From Microvirga sp052114605 (lineage in GTDB: Bacteria > Pseudomonadota > Alphaproteobacteria > Rhizobiales > Beijerinckiaceae): a stretch of DNA of 64,000 nt. Location of the stretch: contig NZ_JBFRFB010000012.1 of assembly GCF_052114605.1 (NCBI RefSeq), positions 62,001-126,000 of the forward strand, read 5' to 3'. Each line of letters opens with the position of its first letter. Within the stretch, counting starts at the first letter, position 1. The position numbers and the translations under genes are program-made. This document shows positions 43,512-52,017 of the stretch, piece after piece. The notes under the pieces are model-generated. The model worked only from the letters and a program-made list of their open reading frames with translations. It did not search any database and was not told the DNA's origin.

Positions 43512-45113
43512 ATGAAGAAATCAGCCCTTTTCGCAGCGATCTGCGTTCCGGCTTTCCTGGCCGCCGCCCCGCTGGCCGCCAAAACCCTCGTTTACTGCTC
43601 AGAGGGCAGCCCGGAAAACTTCTATCCCGGTATCAACACCACCGGCACCTCCTTCGACGTGAACGAGCACATCTACGACAATATCGTCGATTTCGAGCGC
43701 GGCGGCACCAAAGTCGTCCCCGGCCTCGCCGAGAAGTGGGACATCTCTGCTGACGGCACAGTCTACACGTTCCACATCCGCAAGAACGCGAAGTTCCACT
43801 CCAACAAGAATTTCAAGCCGACCCGCACCCTGAATGCCGACGACATCGTGTTCATGTTCGAGCGTCAGTGGAAGGAAGAGAATCCTTATTTCAAGGTGAC
43901 GAGCCCGAACCACTCCTACTTCACCGACATGGGCATGCCCAAGCTGCTGAAGTCGGTCGAAAAGGTCGACGACTACACCGTCAAGATCACGATCAATCAG
44001 CCTGAAGCCCCGTTCCTGGCGAACCTCGCCATGCAGTGGGCTGGCGTCCAGTCGAAGGAATATGCCGATGCCATGCTGAAGGCCGGCACCCCTGAGAAGG
44101 TCGACCAAGACCCAATCGGCTCCGGCCCGTTCTCCCTCGTGCAGTACCAGAAGGATGCCATCGTCCGCTTCAAGGCTTTTCCTGAGTACTGGGGTGGCAA
44201 GGCAAAGATCGACGATCTCGTGTTCTCGATCACGCCGGACGCCTCCGTTCGCTGGGCCAAGCTCCAGAAGGGTGAGTGCCACGTGATGCCGTATCCGAAC
44301 CCAGCTGACATCGAGGCCATTAGGAAGGACCCGAACGTCACGCTGATGGAGCAGGCCGGCCTCAACATCGGCATGCTCGCCTACAACACCCAGAAGAAGC
44401 CCTTCGACGACGTGCGCGTCCGCAAGGCGCTCAACATGGCCATCGACAAGAAGGCTCTCGTCAAGGCGATCTATCTCGACTCGGGCGTCCCGGCCATCAA
44501 CCCGATCCCGCCGTCCATGTGGTCGTACAACAAGTCCGTCAAGGACGACGAGTACAACCCGGAAGCCGCCAAGAAGCTTCTCGCCGAAGCTGGCTATCCG
44601 AATGGTCTTGAGACCGATCTGTGGGCCATGCCCGTCCAGCGCCCGTATAACCCGAACGGCAAGCGCATGGCCGAGCTGATGCAGGCTGATCTCGCCAAGG
44701 TTGGCGTGAAGGCTGAGATCAAGTCCTATGAGTGGGGCGAGTATCGCAAGCGCGCCCAGGCCGGCGAGCACCAGATGGTGCAGCTCGGCTGGACCGGCGA
44801 CAACGGCGATCCGGACAACTTCCTTCACACCCTGCTCGGCTGCGCCTCGGCACAGAGCGCCTCGGGCTCGAACGTTGCGAAGTTCTGCTACAAGCCCTTC
44901 GACGATCTCGTCACCAAGGCGAAAGTCGTGACCGATCAGGCTGAGCGCACGAAGCTCTACGAGCAGGCTCAGGTGATCTTCAAGGAGCAGGCTCCCTGGT
45001 TTACGATCGCCCATGCCGTGCAGCTGAAGCCCGTCCGCAAGGAAGTGGTTGACTTCAAGCTGTCGCCTTTCGGTCGCCACACCTTCTACGGCGTGGATAT
45101 CAAGGGTAAGTAA
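43512..45113 (+). CDS. dppA: Dipeptide ABC transporter periplasmic binding protein
   Basis: A 533-residue SBP_bac_5 protein strikingly similar along its length to E. coli DppA: KTLVYCSEGSPENFYPG at the mature N-terminus, PGLAEKWDISADGTVYTFH, VFSITPDASVRWAKLQKGEC, PVQRPYNPNGKRMAELMQAD and GWTGDNGDPDNFLHTL. The signal peptide is about 1-23 (ending PLAA). It captures dipeptides (and in enterics haem or ALA). GAGGA precedes the ATG. It is separated from dppB by a terminator-like hairpin, which should favour high binding-protein expression. Base use shows somewhat lower GC3 variety with many AAG/GTC codons, as in highly expressed genes. Confidence 0.94.
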   Translation: MKKSALFAAICVPAFLAAAPLAAKTLVYCSEGSPENFYPGINTTGTSFDVNEHIYDNIVDFERGGTKVVPGLAEKWDISADGTVYTFHIRKNAKFHSNKNFKPTRTLNADDIVFMFERQWKEENPYFKVTSPNHSYFTDMGMPKLLKSVEKVDDYTVKITINQPEAPFLANLAMQWAGVQSKEYADAMLKAGTPEKVDQDPIGSGPFSLVQYQKDAIVRFKAFPEYWGGKAKIDDLVFSITPDASVRWAKLQKGECHVMPYPNPADIEAIRKDPNVTLMEQAGLNIGMLAYNTQKKPFDDVRVRKALNMAIDKKALVKAIYLDSGVPAINPIPPSMWSYNKSVKDDEYNPEAAKKLLAEAGYPNGLETDLWAMPVQRPYNPNGKRMAELMQADLAKVGVKAEIKSYEWGEYRKRAQAGEHQMVQLGWTGDNGDPDNFLHTLLGCASAQSASGSNVAKFCYKPFDDLVTKAKVVTDQAERTKLYEQAQVIFKEQAPWFTIAHAVQLKPVRKEVVDFKLSPFGRHTFYGVDIKGK

Positions 45114-45132
45114 GGCTTTTCCATTGGCCTCC

Positions 45133-45164
45133 GGCGGAGCAGCTTCTGGCTGCTCCGCCTTTTT
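45133..45164 (+). terminator. Intra-operon terminator/attenuator between dppA and dppB
   Basis: GGCGGAGCAGC (45133-45143) and GCTGCTCCGCC (45149-45159) form a perfect 11-bp stem with loop TTCTG, followed by five T. It is a canonical intrinsic terminator placed 14 bases before dppB; partial read-through would set a high dppA to dppBCDF ratio. Confidence 0.88.
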
Positions 45165-45178
45165 CCGTTTTATAAGAC

Positions 45179-46189
45179 ATGATCCGCTTCATCCTGACCC
45201 GACTGAGCCTCCTCATTCCGACCTTCATCGGAATCACACTGGCGGCCTTCTTCCTAATCCGGCTCGTCCCTGGCGACCCGATCGAAACCATGGCCGGCGA
45301 GCGCGGCATTGATCCCGTACGCCACGAGCAGCTCAAGAAGGATTTCGGTTTGGATCAGCCCTTGCTGGTTCAATACGGAATCTATGTCAGCCGCGTGCTG
45401 CATGGCGATCTCGGCAAATCGATCGTCACGCGGGAATCCGTGCTGACTGAATTCCAGAGCCTGTTTCCGGCAACGGTCGAGCTGGGCATCTGCGCCATTC
45501 TGTTCGCTCTGATCCTCGGCATTCCGGCAGGAATTCTGGCTGCGGTGCGGCGAAACTCGATCTTCGATCACGGCGTGATGGGGATTTCCCTGACCGGATA
45601 TTCCATGCCGATCTTCTGGTGGGGCCTGATCCTCATCCTGCTGTTCTCCGTACAATTCGGCTTGACGCCGGTCTCGGGCCGCATCGACGTGATCTATTAC
45701 ATCGAGCCGGTCACGGGCTTCCTCCTGATCGACTCGCTCCTGTCGGATGATGAGGGCGCATTCAGGTCGGCTCTCGAGCATCTGATCCTGCCGACCATCG
45801 TGCTTGGGACCGTGCCGCTTGCGGTCATTGCCCGCATGACGCGCTCGGCCATGCTCGAAGTTCTGGGCGAAGACTATATCCGCACGGCGAAAGCCAAAGG
45901 TCTTTCACGTTTCCGCATTATCGCCCTGCACGCCCTGCGCAACGCCATGATCCCGGTCGTAACCGTGATCGGCCTGCAGATCGGCGTGCTGTTCACAGGT
46001 GCCATCCTGACCGAGACGATCTTCTCATGGCCGGGCATCGGCAAATGGCTGATCGAGGCGATCTTCCGCCGTGATTACCCTGTACTTCAGGGAGGCATTC
46101 TGCTCGTCGGCGCCATCGTCATGAGCGTGAACCTGATCGTCGACCTGACTTACGGCATCATCAATCCGCGCATTAGGCATACGCGATGA
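45179..46189 (+). CDS. dppB: Dipeptide ABC transporter permease DppB
   Basis: A 336-residue inner-membrane permease with six hydrophobic helices. TM1 (RFILTRLSLLIPTFIGITLAAF), the FGLDQPLLVQYG segment, and the EAA-like loop (YIRTAKAKGLSRFRIIALHAL) are typical of the OppB/DppB family. It lacks an obvious strong Shine-Dalgarno site and directly follows the dppA terminator. It overlaps dppC in ATGA. Confidence 0.94.
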   Translation: MIRFILTRLSLLIPTFIGITLAAFFLIRLVPGDPIETMAGERGIDPVRHEQLKKDFGLDQPLLVQYGIYVSRVLHGDLGKSIVTRESVLTEFQSLFPATVELGICAILFALILGIPAGILAAVRRNSIFDHGVMGISLTGYSMPIFWWGLILILLFSVQFGLTPVSGRIDVIYYIEPVTGFLLIDSLLSDDEGAFRSALEHLILPTIVLGTVPLAVIARMTRSAMLEVLGEDYIRTAKAKGLSRFRIIALHALRNAMIPVVTVIGLQIGVLFTGAILTETIFSWPGIGKWLIEAIFRRDYPVLQGGILLVGAIVMSVNLIVDLTYGIINPRIRHTR

Positions 46190-47100
46190 CAACTGAAACC
46201 ATGGAAGCTCCGTCCGTCGCCGCGCCGACGGCCACCCCGCCCCACCCCTTCCGCGAGTTCTGGGGCTATTTCAGCGCCAATCACGGCGCCGTCGCAGGCC
46301 TTGTCGTGATCGTCGTCGTGGTGCTGCTCGCCCTGTTCGCGGATGTGGTGGCGCCTCACTCGCCTTACATCACCGACACCACCATCGCCCTGAAGCCGCC
46401 GTTCTGGCAGGAGGGCGGCTCGATCGCCTATCCGCTCGGAACGGACCCGATCGGACGCGACATGCTCTCGCGCCTCATCTACGGCGCGCGTCTGTCGCTT
46501 TTGATCGGCATCATGGTCGTAACGGTATCGATCTTGATCGGCACCGTTCTCGGCCTTGTCGCCGGTTATGTGCGCGGCTTGACCGAGATCGCCATCATGC
46601 GCGTGATGGACATCATCCTCACCCTGCCGAGCCTGCTGCTGGCCATCGTGATCGTCGCGATCCTGGGCCCCGGCCTCATCAACTCGATGACGGCCGTGGC
46701 GCTTGTGATCCTGCCGCATTACGTGCGCCTTGCACGCGCGGCCGTCATCACCGAGGTCTCGAAGGATTACGTCATGGCGGCCCGCGTCAGCGGTGCCGGA
46801 CCCTTGCGCCTGATGTTCAAGGAAGTGCTGCCGAACTGCACCGCGCCTCTCATCGTGCAGGCTTCGCTCGGCATCTCGACCGCGATCCTCGACGCCGCGG
46901 CGCTCGGCTTCCTCGGCCTCGGCGCACAGCCGCCGTCGCCTGAATGGGGCACCATGCTGGCCGATGCGCGTGAATTCGTGCTTCGCGCCTGGTGGGTCGT
47001 GACCTTCCCCGGCTTCGCGATTCTCATCACGGTGCTGGCCTTCAACCTTCTGGGCGACGGCCTTCGCGATGCCCTCGATCCGAAACTGAAGAGGTCCTGA
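46186..47100 (+). CDS. dppC: Dipeptide ABC transporter permease DppC
   Basis: A 304-residue permease, partner of DppB. An N-terminal cytoplasmic extension precedes TM1; LGTDPIGRDMLSRLIYGARL and the EAA loop (YVMAARVSGAGPLRLMFKEVL) plus LGLGAQPPSPEWGTML are OppC/DppC hallmarks. The ATG overlaps the dppB stop and the gene ends two bases before dppD. Confidence 0.94.
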   Translation: MTTETMEAPSVAAPTATPPHPFREFWGYFSANHGAVAGLVVIVVVVLLALFADVVAPHSPYITDTTIALKPPFWQEGGSIAYPLGTDPIGRDMLSRLIYGARLSLLIGIMVVTVSILIGTVLGLVAGYVRGLTEIAIMRVMDIILTLPSLLLAIVIVAILGPGLINSMTAVALVILPHYVRLARAAVITEVSKDYVMAARVSGAGPLRLMFKEVLPNCTAPLIVQASLGISTAILDAAALGFLGLGAQPPSPEWGTMLADAREFVLRAWWVVTFPGFAILITVLAFNLLGDGLRDALDPKLKRS

Positions 47101-47102
47101 TC

Positions 47103-47960
47103 ATGGCGCTTCTTGAAATCGAGAATCTCGTCGTCGAGTTTCAGACCACTACCGGCATGTTCCGGGCGGTCGACGGGGTGTCGCTGAAAGTGCACGAGCG
47201 CGAGGTGCTGGCCATCGTCGGCGAATCCGGCTCGGGCAAATCCGTGTCGATGCTCGCCGTGATGGGGCTCCTGCCCTGGACGGCGAAGGTCACCGCCGAC
47301 AAGATGACCTTCAACGGCCGCGATCTCCTGAGCCTGTCCGATTCCGAGCGCCGCAAGATCGTCGGCAAGGACATCGCGATGATCTTCCAAGAGCCGGTGG
47401 CAAGCCTCAATCCGTGCTACACCGTCGGCTTCCAGATCGAGGAAGTCTTACGCTTCCATCTCGGCCTCGGACGGAAGGAACGGCGTGCCCGCGCCATCGA
47501 GCTTCTGACCGCCGTCGGCATTCCCAATCCCGCCGAGCGCCTGGATTCGTTCCCGCACCAGATGTCGGGCGGCCAGTGCCAGCGCGTGATGATCGCCATG
47601 GCCATCGCCTGCAATCCGAAACTGTTGATCGCAGACGAACCGACCACCGCGCTCGATGTCACTATCCAGAAGCAGATTCTCGACCTTCTCGTGGATCTTC
47701 AGGCCAAGTATGGCATGGGCATGATCATGATCACGCACAACATGGGCGTGGTCGCAGAGACCGCCGACCGTGTCGTGGTGCAGTACAAAGGCCGCAAGAT
47801 GGAAGAAGCCGACGTTCTGTCGCTGTTCGAGAACCCGCGCAGCAACTACACGAAGGCCCTTCTTGCCGCGTTGCCGGACAACGCCACGGGCGACCGTCTG
47901 CCCACCATCGCCGATTATTTCAAGGACGGAAGCGAGATCGCCGGAGCGGCCGTATCATGA
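47103..47960 (+). CDS. dppD: Dipeptide ABC transporter ATP-binding protein DppD
   Basis: A 285-residue ATPase with Walker A GESGSGKS, signature MSGGQCQRVMIAMAIA, Walker B LLIADEPTTALD and H-loop MITHNMG. E. coli DppD is about 40 residues longer; the C-terminal oligopeptide-transporter extension is short here (SNYTKALLAALPDN...), and the Cys motif some homologues use for an Fe-S cluster is not evident. It starts two bases after dppC and overlaps dppF (ATGA). Confidence 0.92.
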   Translation: MALLEIENLVVEFQTTTGMFRAVDGVSLKVHEREVLAIVGESGSGKSVSMLAVMGLLPWTAKVTADKMTFNGRDLLSLSDSERRKIVGKDIAMIFQEPVASLNPCYTVGFQIEEVLRFHLGLGRKERRARAIELLTAVGIPNPAERLDSFPHQMSGGQCQRVMIAMAIACNPKLLIADEPTTALDVTIQKQILDLLVDLQAKYGMGMIMITHNMGVVAETADRVVVQYKGRKMEEADVLSLFENPRSNYTKALLAALPDNATGDRLPTIADYFKDGSEIAGAAVS

Positions 47961-48784
47961 GTATTGTTCTCGAAGCCAGAAACATCGTCCGGGATTACCA
48001 ACTGCCCGGAGGCCTCTTCTCCAAGGGCGGAGTCGTTCATGCCGTCAAGGGCGTGAGCTTCTCGGTCGAGCGGGGCAAGACCTTGGCAATCGTCGGCGAA
48101 AGCGGCTGCGGCAAGTCCACGCTTGCGCGCATTCTCACGCTGATCGATCCCGCGACGTCCGGTGATCTCTTCATTCAAGGGAAGAAGGTCGACATCGCGA
48201 AGGGTGACCTGACGAAGGATCTGCGCCGCGAAGTGCAGATCGTATTCCAGAACCCCTACGGCTCGCTCAACCCGCGCCAGAAGATCGGCGACGTGCTGAC
48301 CGCGCCGCTGGTGATCCAGGGCAACGTTCCGGCAGACGAGCGCCGCGAGCGCGCCATGACCCTGCTGAAGAAGGTCGGACTCGGCGAGGAGCATTACAAC
48401 CGCTACCCGCACATGTTCTCCGGCGGCCAGCGCCAGCGCATCGCGATTGCCCGTGCGCTGATGCTCAACCCGAGCCTGCTCGTTCTCGACGAGCCGGTTT
48501 CCGCCCTCGACCTTTCGGTTCAGGCACAGGTGCTGAACCTGCTGGCCGACCTGCAGGACGAATTCAACCTCACCTACGTCTTCATCAGCCACGACCTGTC
48601 GGTGGTGCGCTATATCGCCGATGAGGTGATGGTGATGTATTTCGGCGAGGCGGTGGAATACGGCACCCGCGAAGCGTTGTTCTCCGATCCGAAGCACGAC
48701 TACACCAAGTCGCTTTTCGCGGCGACGCCCCGCGCGGATCCCGCGAGCATCAAGGCGCGCCTGGCGCGGAAGAACGCTGCCTGA
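47957..48784 (+). CDS. dppF: Dipeptide ABC transporter ATP-binding protein DppF
   Basis: A 275-residue ATPase, the second of the heterodimer. Walker A GESGCGKST, signature FSGGQRQRIAIARALM, Walker B LLVLDEPVSALD and H-loop FISHDLSVV are intact. Like DppD it is shorter than the enteric protein (about 330). It is the last gene of the operon and is followed 26 bases later by an intrinsic terminator. Confidence 0.93.
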   Translation: MSIVLEARNIVRDYQLPGGLFSKGGVVHAVKGVSFSVERGKTLAIVGESGCGKSTLARILTLIDPATSGDLFIQGKKVDIAKGDLTKDLRREVQIVFQNPYGSLNPRQKIGDVLTAPLVIQGNVPADERRERAMTLLKKVGLGEEHYNRYPHMFSGGQRQRIAIARALMLNPSLLVLDEPVSALDLSVQAQVLNLLADLQDEFNLTYVFISHDLSVVRYIADEVMVMYFGEAVEYGTREALFSDPKHDYTKSLFAATPRADPASIKARLARKNAA

Positions 48785-48810
48785 AGGCGTTCACCTTTGT
48801 CGAGCATTGC

Positions 48811-48846
48811 AATCCCGGACGGCGCGAGCCCTCCGGGATTTTTTTT
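48811..48846 (+). terminator. Terminator of the dpp operon
   Basis: AATCCCGGA (48811-48819) pairs with TCCGGGATT (48832-48840), loop CGGCGCGAGCCC, followed by six more T. Canonical intrinsic terminator after dppF. Confidence 0.9.
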
Positions 48847-48860
48847 GGGTGAAGAACTCT

Positions 48861-48901
48861 CCACACGTCATCACCGGCCTTGTGCCGGTGATGACGTGTG
48901 G
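48861..48901. repeat. REP-like palindrome 1
   Basis: Perfect 18-bp inverted repeat: CCACACGTCATCACCGGC (48861-48878) and its complement (48884-48901) around CTTGT. TCATCACCGGC...GCCGGTGATGA cores are frequent intergenic elements in this bacterial order. No T-tract follows. Confidence 0.7.
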
Positions 48902-48928
48902 AAAAGCGCGGCGTTTCAAACAATCGGG

Positions 48929-48951
48929 ATGGCCGGGACAAGCCCGGCCAT
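48929..48951. repeat. REP-like palindrome 2
   Basis: ATGGCCGGG (48929-48937) and CCCGGCCAT (48943-48951) around ACAAG. The form ATGGCCGGG-ACAAG-CCCGGCCAT is a recurrent dispersed palindrome in Hyphomicrobiales. It lies between convergent genes next to palindrome 1. Confidence 0.7.
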
Positions 48952-48979
48952 GACGGCAGTGTGCATGTAGCTGGAGTGT

Positions 48980-50995
48980 TTAAGCCGGCAACGGCAGGCG
49001 CTTTCCCGCTCCTTCATTCGCGGCCTTCTCCGTCGTCACCGCCTGCGGCATCTGCTCCTCGCCGGTCGCGACCTTGAGACAGCGCACCACGGCATCGCGC
49101 ATGGACGACACATAATAATCCGCGCCAAGCGTCGAGCGCATCGCCTCGCTCTTCAGCACCGCATCCTCTGCCGGCCACAGGCCCACGACGATGGGAGCCT
49201 TCGGTGCCTGATTGCGCAGGCGGCGCAGCAGATAACGCAGATGCGCGGGTGTGCCGCTGATTTCCAGATAGCTGATGCAGATCATCTGCACGCCGGTCAT
49301 GTCGAGGTTGAAGATCGAAGACCGTGAAACGGCCTCGTGCGGCACGAGCCTGCTGCCGAGCCCGTGCTTGTTCAGCAGCTGCGCCAGCATCTCGGACGCC
49401 GCCTCGTCCAGTGGCCCTCGGCCCGCGATGCACAGCACGGCGCCATCCGTACGCCACGCGTCGGCGATCTTGTCCTCATGCGGCATCTCGCCGACGATGG
49501 CAGGTTCCTTGATCGCGGGCTTCTCGCTCTGCGGCGATGCAACCGGCTCGTCCTTGGTTTCGTGAGCCGGCGGCTCGATGTCGCTGTGGCTGGAGAGATC
49601 CTGCACGAGCGAAGTGATCACATCCCTTACCTGATCGAGCTGGCGATGGGTGAGCACGCCGCGCGTCGCGTCGTTGGCGGCAAGCTGCAAACCTCTAAGG
49701 GCCACCTCGTCGTAATAAGAGGTGAGGGAACGCTCCTTCAAAAGCAGCTCCGCCGATTCCAGGGCTTCGTCGGGGTCGCCGGCCAGCATGCGCTGATAGA
49801 GGTTTTCCGCAGGCGTCAAAGCCGGCCTGTCGCCGAGGAGCACGTCCAGAAATTCCAACCTCTCCACGTGACGTCCCAGAACCACGAGGCAAAGCGTGAG
49901 CGGCGTTGCGATGAGAAGGCCTATGGGTCCCCACAGCCATGTCCAGAAGATCGCGGAGATCACCACCGAGAAAGGCGAGAGGCCCGTGCTCTGTCCATAG
50001 ACCACCGGCTCGATTGCATGGCCCATCAGGGGCTCGCCGATGAGGAACAGCGCCAGGGTCATCAGCGCCATCGACCAGCCGGGATCGACAGCCGCCGCCA
50101 GAATGACCGGCGGGATGGCAGCGACGAAGGAGCCGATATAGGGCACGAAGCGCATGAGGGCCGCGAAGACGCCCCACAGGGCGGGACTCGGCACGCCTAT
50201 GGCCCAGAGACCGAGGCCGGCCACGACACCGAAGGAGGCATTCAGGGCGAGCTGCGTGAGGAAATAGCGACTCAGGCGCCGGGCGGCATCGTCCATGGCG
50301 ACCGTGGTGCGGTGCAGGTCGCTGGCGCCGAAAAGGCGGATCATGCGATCGCGCAGATCCTCGCGCTGCATGAGAATGAAGATCAGCACCACGAAGACGA
50401 TACCCATGGTGGCCAGCGGTTCGAGCACGGGAAGCAAGACGTCGCGCGCCATCTGAGCCGGGGTCGGATCAGGCTGGTGAACCTCGACAGGCAACGGCCC
50501 CGGCTCAGCGGGAGCCGACGGCTCAGCGGCGCCCGTTGAAGGTTGCCCGCTCTCCTTTGGCTGCTCGGCGACCGCGCGGTCGAACCGGTGCCCGAAATCG
50601 CGCAACGACTGGGACAATTTACCGATGGTTCCCTCACGCAGAGAGCCGATCTTGCTTTCGATGGTGGTCTGGTAGCGGGGAAGATCGGATGCCAACCCCG
50701 CAAGCTGGAACCCGATGACGCCGCCGATCGAGACGATGATGCCCAGCGCGACGAGAACCGCGATGATGATCGAGGGCACACGCCCCAGATGCCAGCGGCG
50801 CATCAGGTCCACGAAGGGCGCCAGCACAAAAGCCAGAAGAATGGCCATCACCACCGGCAGGAAGACCTCCTGACCCACATAGAGTGCCGACAGGACGACG
50901 ACACCCACCGCCAGGGTCAGCAGGCCCGACAGGCCTGGAACGCCGGGCGGCTCAATCTCATTCTCAGATGGCGCAGGAACAGGGGCTTGACTCAT
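48980..50995 (-). CDS. AI-2E family transporter with long C-terminal cytosolic domain
   Basis: A 671-residue membrane protein. The N-terminal ~370 residues are an AI-2E/PerM-type permease (TM segments LLTLAVGVVVLSALYVGQEV, VVMAILLAFVLAPFVDLMRR, IIIAVLVALGIIVSIGGVIG; later YIGSFVAAIPPVILAA and WLWGPIGLLIATPLTLCLVV), with a Pro-rich insertion between the third and fourth helices. After the permease come ~120 helical residues (LTPAENLYQRMLAGDPDEAL), an acidic linker and a ~135-residue alpha/beta domain (AVLCIAGRGPLDEAASEMLAQ, TGVQMICISYLEISG, APIVVGLWPAEDAVL) that resembles a B12-binding or flavodoxin-like Rossmann module. The start may be 16 codons further upstream. Export of a small molecule is possible; function unknown. 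Confidence 0.85.
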   Translation of the reverse strand: MSQAPVPAPSENEIEPPGVPGLSGLLTLAVGVVVLSALYVGQEVFLPVVMAILLAFVLAPFVDLMRRWHLGRVPSIIIAVLVALGIIVSIGGVIGFQLAGLASDLPRYQTTIESKIGSLREGTIGKLSQSLRDFGHRFDRAVAEQPKESGQPSTGAAEPSAPAEPGPLPVEVHQPDPTPAQMARDVLLPVLEPLATMGIVFVVLIFILMQREDLRDRMIRLFGASDLHRTTVAMDDAARRLSRYFLTQLALNASFGVVAGLGLWAIGVPSPALWGVFAALMRFVPYIGSFVAAIPPVILAAAVDPGWSMALMTLALFLIGEPLMGHAIEPVVYGQSTGLSPFSVVISAIFWTWLWGPIGLLIATPLTLCLVVLGRHVERLEFLDVLLGDRPALTPAENLYQRMLAGDPDEALESAELLLKERSLTSYYDEVALRGLQLAANDATRGVLTHRQLDQVRDVITSLVQDLSSHSDIEPPAHETKDEPVASPQSEKPAIKEPAIVGEMPHEDKIADAWRTDGAVLCIAGRGPLDEAASEMLAQLLNKHGLGSRLVPHEAVSRSSIFNLDMTGVQMICISYLEISGTPAHLRYLLRRLRNQAPKAPIVVGLWPAEDAVLKSEAMRSTLGADYYVSSMRDAVVRCLKVATGEEQMPQAVTTEKAANEGAGKRLPLPA

Positions 50996-51186
50996 CGGGT
51001 CGATCTCTGGTGGCGCGAGAACAGCTCGCGGCTCTGCAAACAACGTACGGAGCCTGCAAACGATCCTTGACCATTACCCTGAAACGGCCCCCGGGGCGGT
51101 GCTGGGACTTTTTGCCATCTGCAAGGCACCAATCCGAGACCCCACTTCATGGATATCCCGGCCCCCTTTCGCAGTTTCCAAGCCCT

Positions 51187-51939
51187 ATGACCCTGACCCG
51201 ACGCAGCGTTCTCATCGGCGCGACCCTTGCCGTCTCCACGAACCTCCATGCCCGACAGGATAAGCCACGCTCCATGCCCGTGACCACTCAGCGCAACACC
51301 TTCAAGAGCGGCGCCAAGCCCATCATGGTCGAGACCTTTCAACCCCGCAGCGAGGCTCCGTGCCCGACGGTGCTGATGCTGCACGGGGCGGACGGCTTGA
51401 ACCGGAATACGCAATACCGCGAGGGCGCCCGCGCGGTCGCTGCCGCCGGCTATCAGGTTCACCTCGTCCATTACCTCGACCGAACGGGCGAGAAGCGGGC
51501 CTCCTTCGCCACGCTTTTCCAGAACTTCATGCCCTGGATGGATGCGGTCCAGGATGCTCTCGCCTTCGCCGCGAAGCAGCCTCTCGCTGATCCGAACCGC
51601 ATCGGGATCGTCGGCATTTCGCTCGGCGCGGCGCTGGGGCTTGCCGTCGCCAGCACGGACCCGCGCGTGAAAACCCTGGTCAATTATTTCGGGCCGCTGC
51701 CGCAAGGCGCCATTGCCGCGACATCGCAGCTGCCGCCGACCCTGGTGCTGCACGGCTCCGCCGATCCTATCGTGCCGGTGGCCAATGCCTATGCGGTCGA
51801 GGCCCTGCTGCGCCAGCAGAACGTGCCGTATGAGATCAAGGTCTATCCGGGCCAGGGCCACGGCTTCCGGGGCGCGGCCGAAGAGGACGCCACGCAACGC
51901 TCGCTCGCCTTCCTCAACCGGCATCTGGCGCAGGGCTGA
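51187..51939 (+). CDS. Dienelactone hydrolase-like alpha/beta hydrolase, exported
   Basis: A 250-residue alpha/beta hydrolase with a twin-arginine-type signal (TRRSVLIGATLAVSTNLHA). The fold begins at PTVLMLHGADGLN; the nucleophile elbow GISLGAA carries Ser, Asp is in HGSADPIVP and His in GQGHGF. This matches the dienelactone hydrolase family, but with Ser instead of the Cys nucleophile of classical ClcD, so it is more likely a general carboxylesterase or related hydrolase. ATG 51187 is chosen over an in-frame extension because it begins the signal peptide. It is divergent from the AI-2E gene. Confidence 0.87.
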   Translation: MTLTRRSVLIGATLAVSTNLHARQDKPRSMPVTTQRNTFKSGAKPIMVETFQPRSEAPCPTVLMLHGADGLNRNTQYREGARAVAAAGYQVHLVHYLDRTGEKRASFATLFQNFMPWMDAVQDALAFAAKQPLADPNRIGIVGISLGAALGLAVASTDPRVKTLVNYFGPLPQGAIAATSQLPPTLVLHGSADPIVPVANAYAVEALLRQQNVPYEIKVYPGQGHGFRGAAEEDATQRSLAFLNRHLAQG

Positions 51940-52017
51940 GTTTCTCCGCCTCTTCCGCATGACGCTTGAGGCGGGTAAGAGTGGGCAACACGATCACTGA
52001 CAAAGGCGGAGCGATTC

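Noticed and set aside
43599..45080. A 493-residue minus-strand open frame opposite dppA
   Set aside because: Antisense shadow of a gene with convincing full-length DppA similarity; no domain of its own.
48861..48951. The palindromes after dppF as a CRISPR fragment
   Set aside because: There are no direct repeats with unique spacers; each is a single inverted repeat of a different sequence.
49337..50539. A 400-residue plus-strand frame opposite the AI-2E gene
   Set aside because: Arg/His-rich shadow without motifs; the minus strand encodes membrane helices and a known family.
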